A stretch of DNA of 64,000 bases from JANPPS01 sp965246925 (GCA_965246925.1 OZ251994.1:2232001-2296000); one strand, 5' to 3'; positions 48,764-56,892 are shown, numbered from the stretch's first letter. The notes: generated by a model from the sequence alone, not told the origin. Numbers and translations are program-made.

Positions 48764-50227
48764 CTAGCGGATCACGGTCAGCAGGCCGCTGTCGTTGACG
48801 CCGAGTGCTGGCAGCGTATTCGCTGGAACGACGCGCACGATTGTTCCCGCGGGAACCTGGTTGAAGATCGTCCACTCGTCTTCGGCTTCGAGACCCTCCC
48901 AAGGCTTAGGCTTGAAGACGATGCTTTTGGGCGCACGCAGGACATAGACGACTCCGTTCTCCGCAAAGCCGGCCGCGACACCCGGAATGCCGGAGGTCGG
49001 GATGCCCACCGCACCGACCGGTATGCCGGCTCCTACGCCATACCGTGACGGTAGCAGGCCGCTATGGTAACGGGCCGACGCCGTGGCGATCTGAAAGTCC
49101 GACAGGCCCATCGTGCGCAACCGGGCCAGCAACTCCTCTGACGCTAGGACGCCTTGCTCGCGCGCCAGCGGGCTCACGATGGGCGTGACCGCGATCTCCT
49201 GGCCGCGGTAGAGCACCATGATGTGGCGGCGGTCCAGATACCATTTCGACACCTGGCCGATCATGCCATGCGCCTGCATGTGCTGCTGCACCTCGGCTGC
49301 GGTCAGCGGGGTGCGGCTGGACCGCTCGGCCAGCGTCTTCACCAGCGCGATCTTCGATTGGTCAAGGCCGAGCGTGGCCAGGCGGTCGAACGCCTGCGTG
49401 CCGGTTTGTCCGATCAGGCGCACCCCGCCGGGCACGACGAAGCCGAGCGCCGCACCGGTGGCGATGTCGTAGAGGTAGAACAGCGCCGGCGCCGCCTCAC
49501 CGCGGGCCAAGTCGTCGACCGCCTGCAGCGCGGCGCCAGTCACGCCGCCCGCCAGCGCGGAGCTGCCCAGAAAGCCCAAGCCCAATCGACCGCCCAGAGC
49601 CATCGCGCCGCCCGGCACGACGAACAGGCAAATCGCCTCACCGAGTATCTTGGCGTCCGACGGGCGGGGAAGCGGCTTGTCCTTTAGGCCAGGCGCGTTG
49701 GCGGGCTTCGAGCGGAACATGATGTACAATCCGGCGCCCACGGCTATGAAGAGCGGAAAGACCGCGTGTGTGCCCTCGGGATCGGCCCCGCAGCGTACCA
49801 GCGCCGCCGTATCCCGGGCACTGGCCGCCTCGGCCTCGCGTTCCACGTCGGCTGCAGGCGAGACCCGGCCGGTGCGCAACGCCAGCTGCACCTGCGCCAG
49901 ATGGACGATCTCGTGCCGTAGGACCGCATCCCGCTGGCTGAGAGGAATGTCGCCAAGGTAGATGCGGTCCCGCCAGGTGAACGCCGCGGCGCCGGAGTGC
50001 CGAACAGCCGCGCGAGCTGCATCGTCATCATGGATCGTGAAGCGGGATGGCAGTTGTGACCGGATGGGGGCGAGCCACCGCACCGTGCGGGCCGGCAACG
50101 CGGACCAGCCATCCTTCCCGCCGGAGCAGAAGGCATTGACGTGGCCACAATAGTTCAGAAGATTTGCTTCAGCCAAGGGATGTCCCGCATACGTCCGGAG
50201 GTCAGGGGCGCCGGGTGTTCCTAGCAT
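48764..50227 (-). CDS. DUF4157 (eCIS-core)-like protein, candidate polymorphic toxin
   Basis: 487 residues from ATG 50227. Near the N-terminus, 'LPSRFTIHDDDAARAAVRHS', 'AAAFTWRDRIYLGDIPLSQRD' and 'HEIVHLAQ' form the DUF4157/eCIS-core pattern, with an HExxH-type metallopeptidase motif. A hydrophobic Gly/Ala-rich region follows (about 190-290, 'GGRLGLGFLGSSALAGGVTG'), possibly membrane-inserting. The C-terminal part has 'WYLDRRHIMVLYRGQEI' and ends 'GTIVRVVPANTLPALG'. DUF4157 domains head toxins delivered by contractile injection or other secretion systems. The effector domain is not recognised. The frame is open to 50386, but the extra residues are Arg-rich and unlikely. Confidence 0.65.
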   Translation of the reverse strand: MLGTPGAPDLRTYAGHPLAEANLLNYCGHVNAFCSGGKDGWSALPARTVRWLAPIRSQLPSRFTIHDDDAARAAVRHSGAAAFTWRDRIYLGDIPLSQRDAVLRHEIVHLAQVQLALRTGRVSPAADVEREAEAASARDTAALVRCGADPEGTHAVFPLFIAVGAGLYIMFRSKPANAPGLKDKPLPRPSDAKILGEAICLFVVPGGAMALGGRLGLGFLGSSALAGGVTGAALQAVDDLARGEAAPALFYLYDIATGAALGFVVPGGVRLIGQTGTQAFDRLATLGLDQSKIALVKTLAERSSRTPLTAAEVQQHMQAHGMIGQVSKWYLDRRHIMVLYRGQEIAVTPIVSPLAREQGVLASEELLARLRTMGLSDFQIATASARYHSGLLPSRYGVGAGIPVGAVGIPTSGIPGVAAGFAENGVVYVLRAPKSIVFKPKPWEGLEAEDEWTIFNQVPAGTIVRVVPANTLPALGVNDSGLLTVIR

Positions 50228-50388
50228 CCGCCGCCCCGGCACTCCACACCGATAGGTCTTGTGGCGCAAGTGGCAACGACACCGCCACGCGCTACCAGCC
50301 ACACGATCGCGCCCACAGGCCGGCGGTGACCGCCGTGGGATCGCCACCGCACGCCGCCCAGAGCACCCGCTCGTAGCCCGCCGCATCG

Positions 50389-50571
50389 TCAGGACTTGCT
50401 GGCGAGCGCCTGGCGGCGGTCTTCGGCCGCCTTGCGGTTAGCCTCGACGTCGGTTTCGGTCGTGCCCTTGGCGTCGGCCGGGCCGGTGGGGGGCGGGGCG
50501 GGCGGGGCCGGGTGGTTCATGGCGTCGGCTTCGGGGCCGGCTTCGCCGTAGGCGGGGATGATGTCGTCCAT
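50389..50571 (-). CDS. Small acidic, Pro-rich protein
   Basis: 60 residues, starting 'MDDIIPAYGEAGPEADAMNH', a Pro-rich middle and a C-terminal helix 'DVEANRKAAEDRRQALASKS'. AGGGG lies upstream of the ATG. There is no signal or recognised domain. The composition is protein-like but the evidence is limited to frame, SD and position. Confidence 0.4.
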   Translation of the reverse strand: MDDIIPAYGEAGPEADAMNHPAPPAPPPTGPADAKGTTETDVEANRKAAEDRRQALASKS

Positions 50572-50606
50572 GCTTGCCCCTACGCCGGGCGAGGGCGGCG
50601 GTTCCG

Positions 50607-50954
50607 CTATTTACACTGCAGCGCGACCTCCGCCTGCGCCCGGCGCAGTTGCTCCGTGCGCTCCTTGGCGATCGGCGTGTCGCGGAAGATGGAGCCGCGG
50701 TCGCCCAGGCCGCCCTGTTGTAGGCTGAGGATCGTGCTGGCCTGCTCGTAATCCTCATAGGGCATGATGTCGGCGATGACGTCGATGCCGCAGCTGCAGC
50801 GGTCCAGGAACACGCGCTGAAAATTGCTGCTGGCCATGCAGCCGATCACGTAATCGGCGCGGACCGCCGTGGGGTAGTCGTATTGCGGGTGGCGAATTTG
50901 CGCGTGGGCCGCGAAGGGGACCAGCAAGAACGCGAAGGCGGCGAGGCGGATCAT
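50607..50954 (-). CDS. Exported cysteine-containing protein of unknown function
   Basis: 115 residues with signal peptide (LAAFAFLLVPFAAHA) and a small mature domain: 'GCMASSNFQRVFLDRCSCGIDVIADIMPYEDYEQAS', then 'GSIFRDTPIAKERTEQLRRAQAEVALQCK'. It has four cysteines, including a C-x-C, so disulfides or metal binding are likely. The start overlaps the stop of the preceding exported-protein gene (ATGA), so the two act together. Proximity to frmA and xoxF suggests a role in the periplasmic methanol oxidation module (inference). Confidence 0.65.
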   Translation of the reverse strand: MIRLAAFAFLLVPFAAHAQIRHPQYDYPTAVRADYVIGCMASSNFQRVFLDRCSCGIDVIADIMPYEDYEQASTILSLQQGGLGDRGSIFRDTPIAKERTEQLRRAQAEVALQCK

Positions 50955-51643
50955 GGCTTCACTCCGGTAAAGATGGTGCGCTGGCTGAAGGCCGGGGTTT
51001 GCATGGTGGCGTCGGCCGGCGTCTCGATGCGGATTTCGGCGATGGTGCCGGGCACGGCATCGGCGAGGACGAAGCTATAGGCCTTTTCCTGCAGCGACGG
51101 CACGCGGGCGAGCCGGCCCTCACCGCGAAACGGATGCACGATGACGGTGCGGGCCGGGACGGGCTGTCCGTCGAACGTGTAGGGCGCCTCGGTAATCTCG
51201 GCGCCGGTCACGAACGACTCGCGCACCTTGTTGCGGAAGAAGCTGCTGCTGAGGCCGACCGCGTCCTTCATCTCCTGCACGTCCCGCTCGAGCGTCACCA
51301 TCAGCAGGGGGTTGCCGCGGAAATGGTCGAGCTCGGGCATCTTCACCTGGCGGTCACCGGTCAGGTAATGGAAGGCGAGGTTCTTGGTGCCGTCGGGGTT
51401 CACCGATTTCACGTCCACGGCGACGGTGTCGGTGAACTCGACGCCGCCCTCCCGCACCAAGCGGTATTCCAGGGTTTCCGGCTGCGTCACGTTCTGCAGA
51501 TGCGGGCTTTCGAACATGGCGAGCTGCGCCGGGCTGAGCGGGCGGGTGTCGGCGTCCTCGGCCCATGCAACCGCCGGCAGCACTATTAGGATTGCGCAAA
51601 CCCCGGCCCATCCCGTTGTATGTCGTGTCAGGAGCGTCGCCAT
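50951..51643 (-). CDS. Exported protein of unknown function in the methanol region
   Basis: 230 residues with signal peptide (GVCAILIVLPAVAWA). The mature part is beta-rich with 'LQNVTQPETLEYRLVREGGVEFTD', 'LDHFRGNPLLMVTLERDVQEM' and 'SSSFFRNKVRESF'. These look like conserved family blocks, but I cannot name the family. The lipocalin/LolA-like strand pattern is a guess. Its ATG shares the CATG with the divergent gene at 51642, and its SD is weak. Coupled to the next exported gene by 4 nt. Confidence 0.65.
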   Translation of the reverse strand: MATLLTRHTTGWAGVCAILIVLPAVAWAEDADTRPLSPAQLAMFESPHLQNVTQPETLEYRLVREGGVEFTDTVAVDVKSVNPDGTKNLAFHYLTGDRQVKMPELDHFRGNPLLMVTLERDVQEMKDAVGLSSSFFRNKVRESFVTGAEITEAPYTFDGQPVPARTVIVHPFRGEGRLARVPSLQEKAYSFVLADAVPGTIAEIRIETPADATMQTPAFSQRTIFTGVKP

Positions 51644-51848
51644 GATCGAACTGGTCCTTGTGTATTGCCTAGCGAGTGAGCCGGACCGCTGCCAGGAGAA
51701 GCGGGAGGTGCGTCAGCCGGTCGGGAACGCGATCGACTGCATGCTGAAATCGCAGACGGACGCGGAGCAATGGGTGCAGGCGCATCCGCGCTACCGCCTC
51801 CAGGGCTGGCGGTGCGAGGTGGACAAGCCGCGGGAGGAGCCCGCCTAA
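51642..51848 (+). CDS. Small conserved-looking four-cysteine protein
   Basis: 68 residues: 'MIELVLVYCLASEPDRCQEK', a central 'GNAIDCMLKSQTDAEQWVQA' and 'RYRLQGWRCEVDK'. It has four cysteines and a WRCE tail but no cleavable signal. AGGAG is well placed upstream. I believe similar short proteins recur in Rhodospirillales, but this is from memory. Convergent with frmA: the stops interlock at CTAA 51845-51848. Confidence 0.65.
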   Translation: MIELVLVYCLASEPDRCQEKREVRQPVGNAIDCMLKSQTDAEQWVQAHPRYRLQGWRCEVDKPREEPA

Positions 51849-52954
51849 AATACCACCACGCTGCGGATGCTCTCGCCGCGGGTCATAAGGTCGAAGCCCT
51901 CGTTGATCTGCTCGAGCGGGAGCACGTGGGTGATCAGGTCGTCGATGTTGATCTTGCCCTCCATATACCAATCGACGATGCGCGGCACGTCGGTGCGGCC
52001 GCGGGCGCCGCCGAACGCGCTACCCTGCCAGACGCGCCCGGTCACCAATTGGAACGGGCGGGTGCTGATCTCCTGCCCGGCGCCGGCCACGCCGATGATG
52101 GTGCTCTTGCCCCAGCCCTTATGCGCGCACTCTAGCGCCTGACGCATGAGGGTCGGGTTGCCCACGCATTCGAAGCTGTGGTCGGCGCCACCCTTGGTCA
52201 GTTCCACCAGATGGGGGACGATGTCGCCCTGAACCTCCTTCGGGTTCACGAAATGCGTCATGCCGAATTTTTCAGCCAGCGCCTGGCGGCCCGGGTTGAT
52301 ATCGACGCCCACGATCATGTCGGCACCCGCGAGCCGCGCGCCCTGCACGACGTTGAGGCCGATGCCGCCCAGGCCGAACACGACGACGTTGTCACCGGGC
52401 TTCACGCCCGCGGTGAAGATCACGGCGCCGACGCCGGTCGTGACGCCGCAGCCGATGTAGCAGATCTTCTCGAACGGCGCGTCTTTCCGGACCTTGGCCA
52501 AGGCGATCTCCGGCAGGACGGTGAAGTTGGCGAACGTGCTGCAGCCCATGTAGTGCAGCACGGGCTTACCCTGGAAGCTGAACCGGCTGGTGCCGTCGGG
52601 CATGACGCCGCGGCCCTGGGTCACGCGGATCTTCTGGCAGAGGTTGGTCTTGCGGCTGAGGCAGTAGTCGCACTCCCGGCACTCCGGCGTATAGAGCGGG
52701 ATGACATGGTCGCCTTTCTGTAGGCTGCGGACGCCGGGTCCGACGTCGACCACGATCCCCGCGCCTTCATGGCCGAGGATGGCGGGAAACATGCCCTCCG
52801 GATCGTCACCGGACAGGGTGAACTTGTCCGTGTGGCAGATGCCGGTCGCCTTGATCTCGACCAGGACCTCGCCCTCGCGGGGCCCATCGAGCTGCACCGT
52901 CTCGATCGTGAGGGGCTGACCGGCGGCAAAGGCGATGGCGGCGCGTACGTCCAA
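51845..52954 (-). CDS. frmA: S-(hydroxymethyl)glutathione dehydrogenase (class III alcohol dehydrogenase)
   Basis: 369 residues of zinc-dependent medium-chain dehydrogenase. The catalytic zinc site has 'TGICHTDKFTL' and 'GHEGAGIVVDVG'. The structural zinc tetrad is 'CRECDYCLSRKTNLC', and the Rossmann motif is 'VVVFGLGGIGLNVVQGARLAG'. The 'ECAHKGWGKSTIIGVAGAGQEIS' block is typical of class III. It oxidises S-hydroxymethylglutathione, formed from formaldehyde, to S-formylglutathione. Placed beside xoxF, it should remove the formaldehyde made by methanol oxidation. No frmB (S-formylglutathione hydrolase) or gfa is in the window. Confidence 0.95.
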   Translation of the reverse strand: MDVRAAIAFAAGQPLTIETVQLDGPREGEVLVEIKATGICHTDKFTLSGDDPEGMFPAILGHEGAGIVVDVGPGVRSLQKGDHVIPLYTPECRECDYCLSRKTNLCQKIRVTQGRGVMPDGTSRFSFQGKPVLHYMGCSTFANFTVLPEIALAKVRKDAPFEKICYIGCGVTTGVGAVIFTAGVKPGDNVVVFGLGGIGLNVVQGARLAGADMIVGVDINPGRQALAEKFGMTHFVNPKEVQGDIVPHLVELTKGGADHSFECVGNPTLMRQALECAHKGWGKSTIIGVAGAGQEISTRPFQLVTGRVWQGSAFGGARGRTDVPRIVDWYMEGKINIDDLITHVLPLEQINEGFDLMTRGESIRSVVVF

Positions 52955-53282
52955 GGGAGGTCTCCGGTTGTGGATGGACGCAGACTAGCCGAACCCGGAG
53001 TGTAATCCAGCCCTAACCCGCATGCGGACGAATGGAAGTTTCGTTGTGCGGTGCAACATAGAAAGATTCTTACGTGAATGCGAGAAATCTGGCCGCAACA
53101 GGTCTTGCTGGTTGTGGTCTTGCCTGCATATGCTCGGTGCGTGGGAGGCTGGCGTTACGGCACGGACCCACGACCAGCCTGGGCTAACCCGGACAGAACC
53201 GGGTACGTTGGCGATCATGGTTCTGCCGTCCGGCGGGGCTTCAACGGTGCTGTAATGCACTGAATGATATGGAGGGACTGAA
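52955..53282. promoter_or_regulatory. Divergent control region between frmA and xoxF
   Basis: 328 bp without a gene. It holds a hairpin ACCCGG-ACAGAA-CCGGGT (53187-53204) and a wider inverted repeat AGGCTGG...CCAGCCT, with a good SD (GGAGGGAC) just before xoxF. No convincing -35/-10 pair was found. The promoters for both genes, and any lanthanide- or methanol-responsive sites, should lie here. Confidence 0.5.
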
Positions 53283-55070
53283 ATGGGTTTTAGTAAATCG
53301 CTGCTTTTGGGCGGCACCATCATCCTGGGGCTCACTGGCATCGCCAGCGCCAATGACGAGCTGATCAAGCTGCAAAGCGACCCCAACCAGTGGGTCATGC
53401 CCGCCGGCGGCTACGCCAACCAGCGCTACAGCACGCTGGATCAGATCAACAGCACCAACGCCAGCAAGCTGCATCCGGTCTGGTCGTTCTCGACCGGCGT
53501 ACTGCGCGGGCATGAGGGCGGGCCGCTCGTCATCGGCAACACGATGTATGTGCACACCCCGTTCCCCAACAACGTCTTCGCACTCGACCTGAACGACAAC
53601 GGCAAGGTGCTGTGGAAGTATGAGCCGCGCCAGGATCCGTCCGTCATCGCCGTCATGTGCTGCGACACGGTCAACCGTGGCGTCGCATACGGCGACGGCA
53701 AGATCATCCTGAACCAGGCCGACGCGACGGTCGTGGCGCTCGATGCCAAGACCGGTAAGGAGCTGTGGCACGTCAAGAACGGCGACCCGGCCAAGGGCGA
53801 GACCATGACCATGGCCCCCATGATCGTGAACGATAAGGTGTATGTCGGCATCTCCGGTGGCGAGTTCGGCACCCAGGGGCGCTTCACGGCCTATAACCTC
53901 AAGGACGGTAGCCTCGCCTGGAACGCCTACTCCGTCGGCACGGACGAGCAGCTGCGCGTCGATCCGGCCAAGACCACCAACATGGGTAAGCCGATCGGCG
54001 CCAACTCGTCGCTCAGCACGTGGCAGGGTGACCAGTGGAAGACCGGCGGCGGCAGCACCTGGGGCTGGTTCTCCTACGACCCCGCCGCCAAGCTGGTGTA
54101 CTACGGCACGGGCAACCCGAGCACCTGGAACCCGGTGCAACGCCCGGGCGACAATAAGTGGTCCATGACGATCTTCGCCCGCGACGCCGAGACCGGTATG
54201 GCCAAGTGGGTCTATCAGATGACGCCGCATGACGAGTGGGACTATGACGGCATCAACGAGATGGTCTTGGCCGACATCAAGGTCAAAGGCCAGGACCGCA
54301 AGGCGCTCGTGCACTTCGACCGGAACGGCTTCGGCTATACGCTGGACCGGATCACGGGTGAGCTGCTGGTCGCCGAGAAGTATGACCCGTCCGTGAACTG
54401 GGCGACCAAGGTGGACATGGAGACCGGCCGTCCGCAGGTCGTGAACCAGTACTCCACGCAGTACAACGGCGAGGACAAGAACAGCAAGAACGTCTGCCCG
54501 GCGGCCCTGGGGTCCAAGGATCAGCAGCCGTCCGCGTTTTCGCCCAAGACCGGCCTGTTCTACGTGCCGACCAACCACGTCTGCATGGATTACGAGCCGT
54601 TCAAGGTGAGCTACACCGCGGGCCAGCCCTATGTCGGGGCCACGCTCTCGATGTATCCGCCAAAGGGTGACACGAACCTCGGCAACTTCATCGCCTGGGA
54701 TGCCGGCAGCGGCAAGATCGTCTGGTCCGATCCGGAGCCGTTCTCCGTCTGGTCCGGCGCGTTGGCGACGGCGGGCGATGTCGTGTTCTACGGCACGCTC
54801 GATGGCTATCTGAAGGGTGTGGACGCCAAGACGGGTAAGGAGCTGTATCGCTACAAGACCCCGTCCGGGATCATCGGCAACGTCAACACCTACACGCATG
54901 ACGGCAAGCAGTACATCGCGGTGCTGTCGGGCGTGGGCGGCTGGGCCGGCATCGGCATGGCGGCTGGCTTGGCGAACGACTCCGACGGCCTGGGTGCCGT
55001 GGGTGCGTATAAGAGCCTGTCGAGCTACACCCAGCTGGGTGGCGTCATGACGGTGTTCGGCCTCGACTAA
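53283..55070 (+). CDS. xoxF: Lanthanide-dependent PQQ methanol dehydrogenase XoxF
   Basis: 595 residues with signal peptide (LLLGGTIILGLTGIASA). It is an eight-bladed propeller with the adjacent-Cys disulfide C126-C127 ('VMCCDTVNRG'). Metal and PQQ site candidates are E194 ('SGGEFGTQ'), N278 ('GTGNPSTWN') and D320 in 'DEWDYDG'. D322, two residues on, is the extra Asp that marks lanthanide-binding XoxF as opposed to calcium-type MxaF. It oxidises methanol in the periplasm and passes electrons to XoxG. Start ATG 53283 with SD GGAGG. Followed after a strong hairpin by xoxG. Confidence 0.96.
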   Translation: MGFSKSLLLGGTIILGLTGIASANDELIKLQSDPNQWVMPAGGYANQRYSTLDQINSTNASKLHPVWSFSTGVLRGHEGGPLVIGNTMYVHTPFPNNVFALDLNDNGKVLWKYEPRQDPSVIAVMCCDTVNRGVAYGDGKIILNQADATVVALDAKTGKELWHVKNGDPAKGETMTMAPMIVNDKVYVGISGGEFGTQGRFTAYNLKDGSLAWNAYSVGTDEQLRVDPAKTTNMGKPIGANSSLSTWQGDQWKTGGGSTWGWFSYDPAAKLVYYGTGNPSTWNPVQRPGDNKWSMTIFARDAETGMAKWVYQMTPHDEWDYDGINEMVLADIKVKGQDRKALVHFDRNGFGYTLDRITGELLVAEKYDPSVNWATKVDMETGRPQVVNQYSTQYNGEDKNSKNVCPAALGSKDQQPSAFSPKTGLFYVPTNHVCMDYEPFKVSYTAGQPYVGATLSMYPPKGDTNLGNFIAWDAGSGKIVWSDPEPFSVWSGALATAGDVVFYGTLDGYLKGVDAKTGKELYRYKTPSGIIGNVNTYTHDGKQYIAVLSGVGGWAGIGMAAGLANDSDGLGAVGAYKSLSSYTQLGGVMTVFGLD

Positions 55071-55079
55071 ACATCTACC

Positions 55080-55117
55080 CCCGGCCGGGTTCACGCCCGG
55101 CCGGGACCGCTCTTTTT
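55080..55117 (+). terminator. Intercistronic GC-rich hairpin with T-tract between xoxF and xoxG
   Basis: CCCGGCCGGG (55080-55089), loop TTCACG, CCCGGCCGGG (55096-55105), then ACCGC and TCTTTTT (55111-55117). The 10-bp perfect stem is followed by a T-tract 5 nt later, so it may partly terminate transcription or protect the xoxF 3' end. Either would make xoxF mRNA more abundant than xoxGJ. Confidence 0.7.
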
Positions 55118-55130
55118 CCGGAGACCGCGA

Positions 55131-55544
55131 ATGCTGAAAAAATCCGCCCTCGCCATGCTCATCCTGGCGTGCGCGGGACTGTCCGCGCGCGCCGAGAACG
55201 AGCCGGTCTATACGGTCGACAACGGACGCGTCGATCAGCACGTCTTCAACGGCTACCGCCGCTACGGCGAGAGCTGCCACCGCTGCCACGGGCCGGACGG
55301 CGCCGGCAGTTCCTATGCGCCCAGCCTCACGGAATCCCTGAAATCCCTATCCTACGAGGATTTCGTGAACACCATCGTGAACGGGCGGCAGAACGTGAGC
55401 AAGACGTCCAACAACGTCATGCCCGCCTTCGGCACCACAGAGGATGTGGTGCTCTACCTCGATGACATCTACGGCTACCTGAAAGCCCGCAGCGACGACA
55501 AGCTGCCGCGCGGCCGCCCGAAGCGCATCGGCGATGAAGGTTAG
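55131..55544 (+). CDS. xoxG: Cytochrome c XoxG (electron acceptor of XoxF)
   Basis: 137 residues with signal peptide ('LAMLILACAGLSARA'). The single haem motif is 'SCHRCHGPDG' (C49-x-x-C52-H53), and the probable axial Met ligand is M97 in 'NNVMPAFG'. The C-terminal extension 'LPRGRPKRIGDEG' is typical of the cL-type class. Position behind xoxF and small size fit XoxG, which accepts electrons from PQQH2 of XoxF. Start ATG 55131 with SD GGAG. Confidence 0.93.
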   Translation: MLKKSALAMLILACAGLSARAENEPVYTVDNGRVDQHVFNGYRRYGESCHRCHGPDGAGSSYAPSLTESLKSLSYEDFVNTIVNGRQNVSKTSNNVMPAFGTTEDVVLYLDDIYGYLKARSDDKLPRGRPKRIGDEG

Positions 55545-56385
55545 CAGCTACCCCCTCTCCCTCCCGGAGAGGGCCGGGGTGAGGGTAATAAGCGGCGCGA
55601 TCTTGGCGATGCTGGTCGCGTCGCACGCCCACGCCCAGCGCGCGGAGATGATTTCTCGCACCGAACTGCGCGTCTGCGCCGATCCGCACAACCTCCCGTT
55701 CAGCAACGAGGCCGGCGAGGGATTCGAGAACAAGGTCGCCGCCATCATCGGCCGCGACCTGGACTTGCCCGTGACTTATGTGTGGTTCCCGCAGGTCACC
55801 GGCTTCGTCCGCAATACCCTGCGCGCGCGGGAGTGCGACTTGGTGATGGGTGCCGTGACCGGTGACGGCATCATGGACAGCACCAATCCGTATTACCACA
55901 CCGGCTATATGATCGTCACACGCACGGCGGACCACATCGAAGCCCGCTCCGTCAGCGATCCGGCCCTCGCCCCAAAACGCTTCGGCGTGATCGCCGCGAC
56001 GCCGCCCACGGACTTGCTGGTGCGGCACAAGCTGATGGACCAGGTCACGCCCTATTCGCTCCGCGTCGATACCCGCATCAGCAATCCGCCGCGGCAGATG
56101 CTGCAGGACCTGACCGACGGTAAGATCGACGTGGCCTTGGTGTGGGGTCCGCAGGCCGGCTACGCCATCAAGCATGACGCGCTACCGCTTGACGCCGGGT
56201 TCATCGAGCCGGAGCCGAACGCGCCGCGACTCGACTACCGAATCGCCATGGGCGTGCGCGCCGGAGAGCCGGAGTGGCGGCGGCGCATCAACCAGGCGAT
56301 CGGCAAGCATAAGGACGAGATCGCGGCGGTGCTGGCCGAATACGGCATCCCCATGCTGGACGATCAGGACCGCCCGGCGCAATGA
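55534..56385 (+). CDS. xoxJ: XoxJ periplasmic binding-protein-like partner of XoxF
   Basis: 283 residues if started at ATG 55534, which overlaps xoxG by 11 nt. GTG 55579 would give a shorter leader, 'RVISGAILAMLVASHAHA'. The mature protein has a solute-binding-protein fold: 'ELRVCADPHNLPFSNEAGEGFENKVA', 'YVWFPQVTGFVRNTLRARECDLVMG', 'PYYHTGYMIVTR' and 'KIDVALVWGPQAGYAIK'. These are the conserved MxaJ/XoxJ blocks; the protein is thought to help activate XoxF. The N-terminal coding part is formed by a dispersed repeat (see findings). Confidence 0.93.
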   Translation: MKVSSYPLSLPERAGVRVISGAILAMLVASHAHAQRAEMISRTELRVCADPHNLPFSNEAGEGFENKVAAIIGRDLDLPVTYVWFPQVTGFVRNTLRARECDLVMGAVTGDGIMDSTNPYYHTGYMIVTRTADHIEARSVSDPALAPKRFGVIAATPPTDLLVRHKLMDQVTPYSLRVDTRISNPPRQMLQDLTDGKIDVALVWGPQAGYAIKHDALPLDAGFIEPEPNAPRLDYRIAMGVRAGEPEWRRRINQAIGKHKDEIAAVLAEYGIPMLDDQDRPAQ

Positions 56386-56891
56386 CCCGGCGGGGCCTGC
56401 TGCTTCTGGCCCTCACCGCCGCCGCCCCGGTGCCGGACGGCTACCGGATGGAGGATTACCGGGCGCCCGTGCCGGATTCGGTGCCGGGTGCGGCAGTCGT
56501 GCATGTCGCCGAGGTCCAGGCGTTGATCGCCACCGGCACGGCCGTGCTGATCGACGTGCTGCCCGCGCCGCGGCGGCCAGACGCCATGCGGCCCGGCGCC
56601 CCCTGGCTCCCTGCGCCGCATCAGACCTTGCCCGGCGCGCTGTGGTGGCCGGAGATCGGGCGGGGGGCGTTGCTGCCCGATACCGAGGCGCATTTGCGGC
56701 GGCGCATGGCCGAGGCGGTGGGCGACCGCCTGGCAGTGTTCTTCTGCCTGCCAGATTGCTGGATGAGCTGGAACGCGGCCCGGCGCGCGGCCGCCATGGG
56801 GTTCCATGCGGCCTGGTTCCCGGAGGGAACCGAGGGGTGGGCGGCCGCCGGGCTTACCCTGACGCCGGCGGCGCCCGAAGTGATCGAGTAG
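56382..56891 (+). CDS. PQQ-dependent catabolism-associated CXXCW-type rhodanese-like protein
   Basis: 169 residues. The leader is short ('RRGLLLLALTAAAPVPDGY'), then 'DYRAPVPDSVPGAAVVHVAEVQAL', 'VLIDVLPAPRRPDAM', 'LPGALWWPEIGRGALLPDTE' and the family motif 'VFFCLPDCWMSWNAARRA' (the Cys is in a C-x-x-x-C-W setting). This is the TIGR03865-type family that accompanies quinoprotein alcohol dehydrogenases; the fold is rhodanese-like. The role is unknown, perhaps redox or metal handling for PQQ enzymes. The ATG overlaps the xoxJ stop, so this is the fourth gene of the xox unit. Confidence 0.9.
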   Translation: MTRRGLLLLALTAAAPVPDGYRMEDYRAPVPDSVPGAAVVHVAEVQALIATGTAVLIDVLPAPRRPDAMRPGAPWLPAPHQTLPGALWWPEIGRGALLPDTEAHLRRRMAEAVGDRLAVFFCLPDCWMSWNAARRAAAMGFHAAWFPEGTEGWAAAGLTLTPAAPEVIE

Positions 56892-56892
56892 G

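Noticed and set aside
53241..55289. Long minus-strand open frame covering xoxF
   Set aside because: Shadow of xoxF; low-complexity Val/Arg/His composition and no family features.
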